This document shows, piece after piece, positions 1 through 7,867 of a stretch of DNA of 24,228 bases. Location of the stretch: the IMG/VR virus record IMGVR_UViG_3300045994_000756, positions 1 to 24,228 of that record. One strand, given 5' to 3'. A model generated the notes under the pieces. The model did not search any database. It had not been told where the DNA came from and saw only the letters and a program-made list of their open reading frames with translations. This DNA is from a virus. The translations under genes were made by a program, and so were the position numbers. How positions within the stretch are numbered: the stretch's first letter is position 1; each line of letters opens with the position of its first letter.

Positions 1-558
1 GTCCACCAGCTGACTGCCGAACTGGTCACGCAGCATCTGGTTGTACTTCGTCGACACCGGAGCCTTGCCGGGCACGAACAGGTCGGCCGCGTTTGCCGCC
101 GCAGAGCCAAGGTCCATGCCGGTCTCCAGTGCGCCCTTGCTCAAGCTGCGGCCTGCGCCAGCGAAGTCACCCGACATCACGGCCTTCGCGGTGCCGCGCA
201 GCGACGAGTCAACCGATGGGTCGTCGATCTTGTAGTCGTTGAAACGCCCCACGACTTCCGCGCCGGCAGCGAGCGGAGCCGCAGCGCCGAGGAAGCGCGA
301 GGCCTTGCCCGCCGCACGACCGAGGCCTTCGCTGGCACGGCCCAGCATGCTGGGCGCACGCGCCTCAGCGGCCAGCGCATTCGCCACTGGGGTCGCGCGC
401 ATGCCGCCTGTCTCGATGGGGTTCGCCGGCGCGCCGTAACGCCCGTTGCCGTGGAACTCCGGCGAGTTCGGCAGTGGTGCGGGCGGCTTGATCGGCTCGG
501 GCGACCACTCCACCACGTCAGGCAGACCGCCGGGGATTTTGGGGATTCGCGTAGCCAT
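1..558 (-). CDS. Partial Ala/Gly-rich virion-associated protein (N-terminal 186 aa)
   Basis: The frame is open from an ATG at 558 to the left edge, so only the N-terminus is present (begins MATRIPKIPGGLPDVVEW). The start follows an AAGGAA ribosome site and lies 8 bases after an intergenic palindromic motif. The N-terminal 45 residues are rich in Pro, Gly and Asn. They are followed by an Ala/Gly-rich stretch around residues 60-105 that could form an amphipathic or membrane-active helix, then a second small-residue helix near 125-165. I do not recognise the family. Its place after the tail and fibre genes, and its Ala-rich helical character, would suit an internal virion (DNA ejection) protein, but this is inference from position and composition. 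Confidence 0.75.
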   Translation of the reverse strand, partial: MATRIPKIPGGLPDVVEWSPEPIKPPAPLPNSPEFHGNGRYGAPANPIETGGMRATPVANALAAEARAPSMLGRASEGLGRAAGKASRFLGAAAPLAAGAEVVGRFNDYKIDDPSVDSSLRGTAKAVMSGDFAGAGRSLSKGALETGMDLGSAAANAADLFVPGKAPVSTKYNQMLRDQFGSQLVD

Positions 559-566
559 GGTGTGTT

Positions 567-587
567 CCTTCGATCTAAGTTCGATTA
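567..587 (-). promoter_or_regulatory. Intergenic palindromic motif, copy A
   Basis: On the minus strand this reads AATCGAACTTAGATCGAAGG, holding an intact right half-site TTAGATCGAA. It fills the gap between the distal TAA at 597 and the ATG at 558, and its 3' end supplies the AAGGAA ribosome site. It matches copy D at 18 of 21 positions. Function (promoter, operator or start-associated sequence) is not shown by the sequence. Confidence 0.6.
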
Positions 588-596
588 TCTGCCAGC

Positions 597-737
597 TTAG
601 ACGCCGACGTAGCCGCCGTCGTACTGGGTGCTCGACGAGTCGCTGCCGCTGATAGCTGCCGAAGCGTGGAGGCCGTTGAGGGCTGCAGCCGCTTGGGTCG
701 CCGCCATCTGCGCCATCTGCAGGGCCAGCTCGGTGCG
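597..737 (-). other. In-frame extension beyond the amber stop of the helical virion protein
   Basis: After the TAG at 738-740 the same frame continues for 46 sense codons to a TAA at 597-599. The extension begins RTELALQMAQMAATQ and ends QYDGGYVGV. Its Ala/Gln-rich helix followed by a Ser/Gly-rich tail looks like a natural C-terminus for the upstream protein, and its codons end mostly in G or C like the neighbours. There is no separate ribosome site or convincing start codon here. I read it as the real C-terminus of the upstream gene, cut off by an amber codon, a sequence error, or regulated readthrough. Confidence 0.65.
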
Positions 738-1625
738 CTACTTCACGCGGTCGAGCTTCACGGTGTAGTCGAACTTGGCCCAATCGCGGTAGTGGTCCGA
801 CACGACCTTGGGCATCTCGACCTTGTACTTCTCGAGCCCGCTCTCCAGCCCGAAAAACTCGGTGGCCGTGCCCATCATCTTCGCGTTCAGGTCCGCCTGC
901 GCCTGCTTGAGCTGGATCGGCACCGCGTTGCGCAGCGCCGCGTTCTTGATGTACTCGGCCATGTTCCTGATGGTCTCGACGCGCATCTGCAGGGCCAGGT
1001 CGATCGCCCGCTTGACCTGCTCGACCTCCACGTCGAACTTCTTGATCGCGATCTCGCGCGACGACACCGCCGCCTGCTCCATGGCCGTGCGCTGCGCCGC
1101 CAGCACGCCGCCGATGGCCGCACCGGGCGGCAGTGCGTAGCCCCGCGAGGCCCACAAGCTGAGCGCCTCGGTCGTGGCCCGCGCCGCGTCGCGCTGCGCA
1201 CGGTCGCGTTCGCGAGACCAGATGCGTTCTTCGACCGTCTCGTCGAGCACGGACACGCCGCTCAGCACCCGCGCCACCCATGCCTGCGCTGGCACGAGGT
1301 TGTCGTCGAGCGGGAAGACGCGGTTGAAGTAGTCGGTCGTGTAGGCGTCGATGCGCCCTTCGAGGTAGAGGGTCAGGTTGGAGTTGATGGCCGCCTGCCC
1401 GTCGAGGTTGAGCGCGTCGATACCGGCCGGCAGGTTGAGCACGCCAGGGTTGGGCACTTTGGGTGGCGGGTCGATGGGCGCCGACAGCAGCGTGTCGACC
1501 TCGGCCTTGGCCGCGTCGATGTAGGTCTTGGCGTCGGTGCGCAGCTTAGTCGCCAGCTCGTCGACCCTCGTAAAGACATCCGAGACGACTGCGGGGGCGC
1601 CGCCAGAAAAAGGTGCAGTGGCCAT
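738..1625 (-). CDS. Helical virion protein, ends at an in-frame amber codon
   Basis: This 295-aa protein starts at an ATG preceded by a clear AGGAG site that overlaps the TAG stop of the upstream gene. It is almost wholly alpha-helical, with a Pro-rich break at about residues 50-65 and long charged helices from about residue 120 onward. I see no enzymatic motif. Similar-sized helical proteins are common near the end of phage tail operons and usually carry an Ala/Gln-rich helix and a Ser/Gly-rich tail at the C-terminus. Here such a C-terminus exists but lies beyond a TAG codon, in frame, from 737 to 597; the full product would be 342 residues with the amber position read as an amino acid. Exact role unknown; tail- or ejection-associated is inferred from position. 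Confidence 0.8.
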   Translation of the reverse strand: MATAPFSGGAPAVVSDVFTRVDELATKLRTDAKTYIDAAKAEVDTLLSAPIDPPPKVPNPGVLNLPAGIDALNLDGQAAINSNLTLYLEGRIDAYTTDYFNRVFPLDDNLVPAQAWVARVLSGVSVLDETVEERIWSRERDRAQRDAARATTEALSLWASRGYALPPGAAIGGVLAAQRTAMEQAAVSSREIAIKKFDVEVEQVKRAIDLALQMRVETIRNMAEYIKNAALRNAVPIQLKQAQADLNAKMMGTATEFFGLESGLEKYKVEMPKVVSDHYRDWAKFDYTVKLDRVK

Positions 1626-1634
1626 GGTCGGCTC

Positions 1635-3260
1635 CTATGGGTTGATCTTGAAAGTCGGCACCGCTACACGGTGATCGAAGCGGTACGACTCGACGTTCTG
1701 TCCGGGGTGCCCGCCGTTGTGCTGATAGCTGACCGCGTACAGGAAGTCGCGCCTGTACTGGTTCCACGATTCTTTCTTGACGTGCTTGATCAGCGTGGCC
1801 CGGCGCGTCCAGGTGGAGCCGAAGTCTTTCGACTCATACAGAGCGATGTCGTTGAACGAAGGACCATACAGAGGCCCCTCAGCCACAATGACCTGCAGGT
1901 TCCCGTAGGTCGTCTGTTCGGGGAAGCCGTACATGTGCGCTGGCCACGGCATGTAGTGCGAACTCCACGTCGCCCCCATGTCGCTGGTCGCGAAGAACTT
2001 GTTGTTTGTCGCTGAGGAAGCGGTGCTACTCACGCACAAACCGATGCGCCCGTTCTTGGCGTCGATGATCAGGTCGTTGGGGTAGACCCATGATGCCCCC
2101 GAGGTGATGCCGTCAGGGAACAACTCGCCCACGTTGTAGTTCGGCGGCGAGGGGATGCGGGTCAGCGCGTACAGGTTCGGGCCTGCGAACAGCCGATGCT
2201 CAAGGATGTTGTTCGGCGACCCGGCTTGATCCTTCAGGATGACGAAGGAGACGAAGTACATGTTGCGGAACCAGCGCACGCTGAGCGTGCCACCGGTCAT
2301 GTGCCGGTTGAAGTTCCACGGCGGGGTCGCCGTCGGCGGGCTGGCGGGACAGGCCCACGCGTTCGAGCACCCAGCGAACAGGTACGACAGGTCGATCTCG
2401 GTGTACGTCTCGCCGCTGTCTGTCGAGAGTAGGAAACGCGGCAGCGGCAGGTTGACGTGTGGGTAGCTGGTCGGGTTCGTCAGGTAGGCGCCGTACGCGG
2501 CCGCAGTGACCACGACCAGGTACGTGTCGGGGCGGAGAATTTGGATCGCCCCCACGTCGTAGTTGTACGTGGTGAACGCGGGGATCGTGGCTTGGAGCCA
2601 GCGTACGCCGCGCGCTTTGGCGGTGGCGTCGTCGAGCCGCACCTGGCTCTCTGGCAGCGAGCGATTGCTGCCCGCGAGGAACAGCGCCCATACGATGTTT
2701 CGCTGCTGGCTCTTCCCCCCGACCAGAGTGCGAATGACGCGGGTGTCCTGCGGGGGCGAGAATAGCCCGTCCGGCTGCGGCGTCTGTAGGTACTGCTCGT
2801 AGGTCGGAAACGCGAAGTTCTTCGATGAGGCGTACGCGATCCAGCTGCTTGGGTACCACTGCGTCGTCACCAACAGTCCGCCATTCGACCCCGACGTGAA
2901 CCCGCCGGCCAACGCCGTCTCCGAGGGGAAAGGCCAAGCAGGGTCGTCGGCGACGCCGACGTTGAATCGGGTCTTCTTGAACTGGCTGGTCATCTTGGCC
3001 GCGGCGTATGCCGTGCGGCCGTAGGAGCCCCCGTAGAGGACGCCGGGGTACGGGCCGGCATAGCCCCGCAGCAAAAACTGATCGGTGACTACTTCCGAGC
3101 CGCCCCACTGCCGCACCGACGAGAAGGCATCGCTCTTGCGCGCCTCGGTGTTCGGCGTGATCGCCTGCGCGAACGGCATGTCGAGCTTCTCCAGCGCCCG
3201 CATGTTGGCCAGGCCCTCGGGCGACGTGCCGCCGAACTCCTTGGGGCCGAAGCGGCTCAC
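1635..3260 (-). CDS. BNR/Asp-box beta-propeller virion protein (possible glycan-binding or depolymerase)
   Basis: The protein has 541 aa. Three Asp-box signatures of the S-x-D-x-G-x-T-W type are visible: STDSGETY at 279-286, SDMGATW at 426-432 and SKDFGSTW at 477-484. Such boxes mark beta-hairpins in sialidase-like and other propellers. This suggests a glycan-binding or glycan-degrading propeller, such as a tail-spike or receptor-binding subunit. I cannot identify the full catalytic set of a true sialidase (arginine triad, Tyr/Glu pair), so enzyme activity is unproven. The start is a GTG overlapping the stop of the upstream gene as GTGA, which implies translational coupling. It ends in TAG at 1635, just before the next gene's ribosome site. 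Confidence 0.75.
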   Translation of the reverse strand: MSRFGPKEFGGTSPEGLANMRALEKLDMPFAQAITPNTEARKSDAFSSVRQWGGSEVVTDQFLLRGYAGPYPGVLYGGSYGRTAYAAAKMTSQFKKTRFNVGVADDPAWPFPSETALAGGFTSGSNGGLLVTTQWYPSSWIAYASSKNFAFPTYEQYLQTPQPDGLFSPPQDTRVIRTLVGGKSQQRNIVWALFLAGSNRSLPESQVRLDDATAKARGVRWLQATIPAFTTYNYDVGAIQILRPDTYLVVVTAAAYGAYLTNPTSYPHVNLPLPRFLLSTDSGETYTEIDLSYLFAGCSNAWACPASPPTATPPWNFNRHMTGGTLSVRWFRNMYFVSFVILKDQAGSPNNILEHRLFAGPNLYALTRIPSPPNYNVGELFPDGITSGASWVYPNDLIIDAKNGRIGLCVSSTASSATNNKFFATSDMGATWSSHYMPWPAHMYGFPEQTTYGNLQVIVAEGPLYGPSFNDIALYESKDFGSTWTRRATLIKHVKKESWNQYRRDFLYAVSYQHNGGHPGQNVESYRFDHRVAVPTFKINP

Positions 3261-5266
3261 TTGATCCGCCGCGACGAGTCCACCGACATCAGCTCGGCGC
3301 CGGCCAACTCGAAGTCGGCGCCAGCGTCGTTGATGATCTCGAACTGCATGTAGTTCGCCTTGAGCCCGCGGCCCACGTCGATGCGCTGCTGCTGCATCGC
3401 GGTGTCGCTGCGCCGCGCGTCGTAGGTGTAGGCGTTGCCCTTGTCGTCGGTGACGCGCAGCTGCATCGTGCCGTAGCTGCTCACGCTCATGTACGCGGAC
3501 TCAAGGCGCTTGAGCATCTTCGAGCCGAAGTCCATCCGGCCCATGTTCACGTTGGCGGTGATCGGGGTGCCGGCATCAGTGTCGCCGTCGAGTTCGTAGA
3601 TGCCGTCGCTGCGCACGCCGTAGTAGGTGCCGCCGATCTTCGCGTAGCTGTTGAAGTTGAAGTTCTCGTAGCGCGCGCTTGCGCCGGTCTCGACGTTCAC
3701 GACCCAGACCTGGCCGGCAGCGCGCGACTGGCTGTCGATTGACGTGGCGCCGATCACGGAGTTCATTACGGCGTTCAACACCGACGTGCTCGTCAAGCTA
3801 GAGCTGGCGTCGATGGACGAGAGAGCTGCGGCGTCAATCACCGGCGTCACCGACCCGAACGAGGTGACCGTGCCCGCACTGTCCATGTAGACGACGATGA
3901 ACGTGGCGGCGCTCACGGTCGGGAAGACCCCCAGCACCGCGCCCAGGGTCGTGGTGCGGGTGACGCCGCTCAGCGGTGTGCCGCCGGGCGAGACCCCACC
4001 CGCGTCGGCGATGATGTCGGAGAAGTTAATGCCGCCCGCCGAGGCCCGGAACACCGGCAGCTGCAGGTCGGCGGCGGCATACTCACGCCCACCAAACACC
4101 GCGAACGGGAGCAGGCCCAGACCCGCGTCGCCCTGCCCCGACTGCGCCGAGCTTCCGAGCCCGATGGCCTGGAAAGCGTAGAGCATGACGTTGCCGGCGC
4201 TGTACGTCGGCACTGGTAGCGCCACAGGGTGCCCTGCGCTGCCCGCGCCGGCCCCAACAACGAACAGCCGCGAGAGGCTCAGGGCCGCAACCGCTGAGGT
4301 CTTGCCGGCTGTCACCGAGAACGGCTGCAGCGGCATGGTCGTGTTGACGGCGAAGTTGCCGCCCGCCACGAAGAGCGGCATCAGCGCGCTCTGGCTCGAA
4401 CCCATCACGTAGTCGGGGCCGGCGACCGCGACAGTCCCTGCCGCATCAAACAGGCTGATGATCGGCGTGTGCACAACGTCGGTCGACGCGTACAGGTGGG
4501 CGCGGATGTAGAGCTGTCGAATCGGGCCGGCACGCCGGCGCGTGGACAGGTAGACGTTGTAGCGCGGGTACGCGTCGCCAGATGCGGCGACCCAGTACAC
4601 CGGCTGGCTCCCGACGACCTCGATACCGAGGCGCATGCCGACCGCCGAGAGGTACGCCGGAAGCGTGTACATGATCTGACCGTTTTCCCAGACCTGCGCG
4701 GTGCTCCCGTGCACGTACCAGCCCCACGTGATCGTGCTCGGGTCGGACAGCGGGTCGCCGCCACTGCCGCCCCCGCCTGGCGCAAACCAGTCAGGGACGC
4801 CGCAGACGATCCCGAGGGGGGACGGGTCGAAGGAAAAACTCATCTCGCCCGTGAGAAACCCGGCTACGGAGATGGCGTGTGCGGCCCACCCGAAGTTGTT
4901 CACTGTCGGGGTGTCGACGACCGTCGTCGTCCCGCCGAGCGTGCCCGGCGTACCCGGCGTCGGCGGTACTGCCGGCACGGCGGCGTGGTAGACGAGCGTC
5001 GTAACGTCGGCGCAAGAGTAGACCGGCACGCTTGGGAGGAACGTGGTCGAGCCTGCGTCGCTCCCGTTGCCTGATGTGACGGCAAGCGTGGCCGACGGGT
5101 ACGAGAAACCGCAGACGTTGGTCGTGACCGCGCTCGTGTACGCGGGCACGGCTGGGGAGCCGGGGAACCCCGGCGTGCCGGGCACGCCGGGGGTTGTCGT
5201 GACGCTTGAGCCTTGCCCGACCAAGCTGCGCTTGTTGAGCGCGTTGTGACGAGCGAGGGTCGTCAT
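3257..5266 (-). CDS. Large tail/fibre-associated protein with collagen-like motifs
   Basis: The protein has 669 aa. The N-terminus carries short collagen-like Gly-X-Y runs: PGVPGTPGFPGSP at about 26-38 and PPTPGTPGTLGG at about 101-112. A Gly/Ser linker lies near 165-172. The middle is beta-rich and low in charge. The C-terminal ~150 residues form a distinct Tyr/Gly/Asp-rich region (for example YYGVRSDGIYELDGDTD, then GADFELAGAELMSVDSSRRI near the end); to my memory it recurs at the C-terminus of phage virion proteins annotated only as hypothetical. Together this suggests a trimeric tail or fibre component. It follows the previous gene by 2 bases and overlaps the next gene by 4. Confidence 0.8.
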   Translation of the reverse strand: MTTLARHNALNKRSLVGQGSSVTTTPGVPGTPGFPGSPAVPAYTSAVTTNVCGFSYPSATLAVTSGNGSDAGSTTFLPSVPVYSCADVTTLVYHAAVPAVPPTPGTPGTLGGTTTVVDTPTVNNFGWAAHAISVAGFLTGEMSFSFDPSPLGIVCGVPDWFAPGGGGSGGDPLSDPSTITWGWYVHGSTAQVWENGQIMYTLPAYLSAVGMRLGIEVVGSQPVYWVAASGDAYPRYNVYLSTRRRAGPIRQLYIRAHLYASTDVVHTPIISLFDAAGTVAVAGPDYVMGSSQSALMPLFVAGGNFAVNTTMPLQPFSVTAGKTSAVAALSLSRLFVVGAGAGSAGHPVALPVPTYSAGNVMLYAFQAIGLGSSAQSGQGDAGLGLLPFAVFGGREYAAADLQLPVFRASAGGINFSDIIADAGGVSPGGTPLSGVTRTTTLGAVLGVFPTVSAATFIVVYMDSAGTVTSFGSVTPVIDAAALSSIDASSSLTSTSVLNAVMNSVIGATSIDSQSRAAGQVWVVNVETGASARYENFNFNSYAKIGGTYYGVRSDGIYELDGDTDAGTPITANVNMGRMDFGSKMLKRLESAYMSVSSYGTMQLRVTDDKGNAYTYDARRSDTAMQQQRIDVGRGLKANYMQFEIINDAGADFELAGAELMSVDSSRRIK

Positions 5267-5268
5267 GG

Positions 5269-5712
5269 TTACGCCGTCGGCTGGCCGATCTGGAAGAAGT
5301 CGATGACTTGCGTCACGGCTGCGACGAGGGCAGCGGAGGTCAGGTTCAAGTCGCCGCCGACGGTGGCGATCGAGCCCTGCAGCCGCAGCGCCGTGGTGCT
5401 CAGCGCGTCGGTGTCACCAGTCATCTTCCAACGGAAGAATGTCGCGGTGCCGTTCGCGGCGTTCACCCCGCTCCACACCTCGCCGGGCGTTTTCGACAGT
5501 ACGCCAGCGACGGCGGGCGTCGAGAACGTGAGGCCGGTCGCGCCGCTGGCGTTCGAGATCGTGCTCAGTAGCGTGGCCGCGCCGAGCGCAGCGTCTGCGT
5601 CGACCGGCGGCGTGCCGGAGTAGAGGTAGAGCTTGCCGAGGGTCAGCAGCGAGTTGAGCGAGCCGGTCGACAGAATGCCGTTGCGCACGCCGGTGGATGC
5701 TTTCAGTGCCAT
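5269..5712 (-). CDS. Small virion protein, distant paralogue of the 10.6-11.4 kb pair
   Basis: The protein has 147 aa. Its layout resembles the two tandem proteins near 11 kb: a short N-terminal motif (STGVRNGIL here; AAVRNGMLD and VAVRNARLD there), then a strand with LYSGTPP (LSGAPP, RTGAAP), a G-T-A-aromatic strand, and a C-terminal GG/TGxDxxxxxxA segment. It therefore appears to be a third, diverged member of one small beta-rich virion family. The start follows AAGGAACCACC and palindromic motif copy B, so it probably begins a transcription or translation unit. Role unknown; a minor tail or neck component is likely from context. Confidence 0.75.
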   Translation of the reverse strand: MALKASTGVRNGILSTGSLNSLLTLGKLYLYSGTPPVDADAALGAATLLSTISNASGATGLTFSTPAVAGVLSKTPGEVWSGVNAANGTATFFRWKMTGDTDALSTTALRLQGSIATVGGDLNLTSAALVAAVTQVIDFFQIGQPTA

Positions 5713-5727
5713 GGTGGTTCCTTGTTG

Positions 5728-5751
5728 TCTAACTTAGATCGCGCTTCGATT
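5728..5751 (-). promoter_or_regulatory. Intergenic palindromic motif, copy B
   Basis: The minus strand reads AATCGAAGCGCGATCTAAG then TTAGA. It carries the ATCGAA element, most of the left half-site (GATCTAA), a central G and half of the right half-site. It fills the gap between the TGA at 5752 and the ATG at 5712. Confidence 0.6.
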
Positions 5752-6255
5752 TCAGGCCGAAGCGAGCGAGACTCCGGCGAGTACGCGGAGCACGTCGCCG
5801 ATGTGGAAAGGTTTCGGTGAGGCGAAGCGAACGACGGAGCCCAGCAGACCGGAGCCGCTGCCCTTGGCCGCCGAGCTGGAGATGAACCCGCCGTACACGA
5901 TCGAGTCGATAGTCGAAACGAACTCGGCCGGTGTGGCGACGTTGCTGAGCGTGCCGGTGGTTGCAGCTGTGTTGCTGAACGCCACGCGCGTCGCGGCATC
6001 GTAGTAGATCAGTTCGGTCGCGACTGCGTTGAGCGTGGCTGCGGTGATCGACTGGGTCGGCGTGTAGTCGCCCGAGTACAGCCCGATGTACCAGGTGCTG
6101 CTCTGCGCCGCGCCGCGGAACGAGGCGTTGAGGATGTAGTTCTCGCCTTCGAGCGGGACCAGGTTGTCGGTCAGTTCTTCGCTCAGGATGATGCCGGCGC
6201 GAAGGTGCTGGACAAGGTATTTGAAGCCGGGCTTCATGCGTTCGGAGTAGTTCAT
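5752..6255 (-). CDS. Small tail-region virion protein (167 aa)
   Basis: I place the start at the ATG at 6255, which overlaps the previous gene's TGA as ATGA and follows a GAGGAA site. The frame is open further upstream, but that part lies inside the neighbouring gene and is a shadow. The protein starts MNYSERMKPGFKYLVQ and has a basic, hydrophobic first 35 residues. A DNLVPLEG..YILNASF segment and a GLYSGDYTP turn follow, then a beta-rich C-terminus ending VLRVLAGVSLASA. This layout recurs in small phage virion proteins located near tail genes, whose exact role is not established. It sits between the propeller-like protein and palindromic motif copy B. Confidence 0.75.
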   Translation of the reverse strand: MNYSERMKPGFKYLVQHLRAGIILSEELTDNLVPLEGENYILNASFRGAAQSSTWYIGLYSGDYTPTQSITAATLNAVATELIYYDAATRVAFSNTAATTGTLSNVATPAEFVSTIDSIVYGGFISSSAAKGSGSGLLGSVVRFASPKPFHIGDVLRVLAGVSLASA

Positions 6256-7520
6256 GGGGTTCCTCGGTGGACGATCTCGGCTTCCATATAGGAGCTGGCG
6301 TTGGCGAGCGACAAGGGCCGCGAACCGAACAAGCTGACGATGGCCTGCTTGACGCCGTTGGCATCGCGCAGAAGACTCGCGGCGGTGGCTGACGGTGTGA
6401 TGGCGACGTGCTCTTCTTGGAGGTTCTTCACGGCCCCGCCGGAGTTGCCTTCGACCAGCCCCCGCACACTCATCCAGTTGACGAGGGCGATGTCGGGGCG
6501 GCTCACATTCGAGCCAGCGATGGCGCCGTACGGCAGCACAGCACGCAACGCGCAGTCGGGGAACGCGGCATCGAGCCAGTAGGTCTGGTCGGCCGCGAGG
6601 AACAGGCCGTTGTCCGCCGGGCTCGCGCCCGTCATGACTTCGAGGATCGTGACGGGCTCGGGGAACTGAATGAACCCGCTCGTCGGGTTGTAGAGTCCTG
6701 GCATGAAGGGCTCGCTGTAGAACAGCGTCGAGCCGTTGGCGACGAGCAGACGGCCGCCGAAGCTGCGCACGATCTGCCCGGCCGGCATGGGCTGCAGACC
6801 GACGGTCTGGCACTGCGGCCCCGTCGGCGGGCTGACGACGGTGATAGCGCCAGGCCCGGTGATCTGCGCCGCGCGGTACATGGTCTCGCCGCCGACCGTG
6901 CTCATGTAGACGTTGATCCTGACGCCCGTGCTGAGCAAGTCCAGGTACGGGAAAGCGATGCCGCCGTTTGCAGGCAGCGTGAACGCGGCCGGGTGACTCG
7001 CGGCGGACTCGTGCCCTGCTGCGTCGAGGCTGGTAAAGCAGACGAGGTAGTTGCCTGCGGGCAGCAGCCCGGCGGCTCCGGTGTCGAGCCCCGGCACGGT
7101 GGCGAGCGTAGGCACCAGCGGCTTCGATGCCCCGCTGATGATCTGTTCGAGACGGCGCCCGTCGGACCAGTAGACGCCGCCGTTCGGGGCGGTCCAGAAC
7201 GACACCGGTTGCCCAGAACTCAGCCCGGTCGTCACGAGCGTCGAGGTGAGCACGCCGGCCGGCTTCGCCAGGCTGTAGAGGTTCTCGCCCTCGACGTAGA
7301 ACGCATCGTCACCGTCAGACCAGATTGACCGGCTGTCGATCCCGGCCACCTTGAGCGTGTACCCCCGGCGGCGCTTGATGCTGCCGCTGGCGGTCAGGTC
7401 GATGTTCACCGCGTCACGTTGAAGGTAGCCCTCCTTCGTGCGCAGCGAGAAGTCCGGCCGACGGTTGTCCATGCCGGGCGCGAACGTCCCGATGGTTACC
7501 GTTTTGGGGCTGGTCGACAT
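6252..7520 (-). CDS. Beta-propeller-like tail protein (tubular-B/stabilisation type)
   Basis: The protein has 422 aa. The N-terminus (GMDNRRPDFSL, then RDAVNIDLTASGSIKRRRGYTL) followed by repeating short beta blades with aromatic and Gly turns (SDGDDAFYVEGENLYSL, VYWSDGRRLEQI, LFYSEPFMPG) resembles the propeller-type tail nozzle or DNA-stabilising proteins of podoviruses (T7 gp12 and P22 gp10 classes). I cannot confirm homology by eye. Such proteins sit at the distal end of a short tail. The start follows palindromic motif copy C closely, with a weak ribosome site, and the stop overlaps the next gene as ATGA. Confidence 0.7.
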   Translation of the reverse strand: MSTSPKTVTIGTFAPGMDNRRPDFSLRTKEGYLQRDAVNIDLTASGSIKRRRGYTLKVAGIDSRSIWSDGDDAFYVEGENLYSLAKPAGVLTSTLVTTGLSSGQPVSFWTAPNGGVYWSDGRRLEQIISGASKPLVPTLATVPGLDTGAAGLLPAGNYLVCFTSLDAAGHESAASHPAAFTLPANGGIAFPYLDLLSTGVRINVYMSTVGGETMYRAAQITGPGAITVVSPPTGPQCQTVGLQPMPAGQIVRSFGGRLLVANGSTLFYSEPFMPGLYNPTSGFIQFPEPVTILEVMTGASPADNGLFLAADQTYWLDAAFPDCALRAVLPYGAIAGSNVSRPDIALVNWMSVRGLVEGNSGGAVKNLQEEHVAITPSATAASLLRDANGVKQAIVSLFGSRPLSLANASSYMEAEIVHRGTP

Positions 7521-7524
7521 TCGT

Positions 7525-7551
7525 CGATTCTATGTTAGATCGAACTTCGAT
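7525..7551 (-). promoter_or_regulatory. Intergenic palindromic motif, copy C
   Basis: The minus strand reads AATCGAAGTTCGATCTAAC followed by ATAGAATCG. It contains a perfect palindrome ATCGAA-G-TTCGAT interleaved with a perfect left half-site TTCGATCTAA and a damaged right half-site. It touches the upstream TAA (7551-7553) and ends 5 bases before the ATG at 7520. Confidence 0.65.
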
Positions 7552-7859
7552 TACCGCTCGACGATCTGCAGGAAGATCGTGCGGTCTTCGGTGCGCCCGC
7601 CGGCCGTGGTGATGCGGCAGGTCAACGACTCCAACGCGCCAAGCACGCCCCCGGAGATGAACGCCGTGGCCGACGTGCCGGTGAACGACTGCGACACGAT
7701 CGTGAGCCCTACGCTCTTGACCCAGGTGACCGAAGCGATGGTGTCGGTCACGATCGCAAGCCAGGGAGCCCAGTTGAACGAGTAGTCGAGCGTCGCGTTC
7801 GGGTCTTTCTTGATCTTCGCCTTGCCGGCGCTGACGACATAAGTCTCGGTGGTGGCCAT
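7551..7859 (-). CDS. Fibre/tail adaptor-like small protein
   Basis: The protein has 102 aa and starts at an ATG after AGGAACCACC. It begins TETYVVSAGKAKIKKDPNAT and then looks like a single Ig-like beta sandwich: SFNWAPWLA, alternating strands with VTWVKSVGLTIVSQS, and a final strand CRITTAGGRTEDRTIFLQI. Small proteins with this pattern are, to my knowledge, annotated as phage fibre-tail adaptors in related virion operons. Its place directly after the repeat-rich adhesin gene (8-base gap) supports a role in joining that fibre to the tail. It ends in TAA, just before motif copy C. Confidence 0.65.
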   Translation of the reverse strand: MATTETYVVSAGKAKIKKDPNATLDYSFNWAPWLAIVTDTIASVTWVKSVGLTIVSQSFTGTSATAFISGGVLGALESLTCRITTAGGRTEDRTIFLQIVER

Positions 7860-7867
7860 GGTGGTTC

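Noticed and set aside
666-2015. 449-codon open frame on the plus strand
   Set aside because: Antisense shadow of the helical and Asp-box genes. Composition is dominated by Arg, Val, His, Leu, Gly and Asp, as expected opposite GC-rich codons, with no recognisable domain.
5752-6813. 353-aa version of the small tail protein
   Set aside because: The first half is Arg-rich shadow of the propeller-like gene; the ATGA-coupled ATG at 6255 is the natural start.
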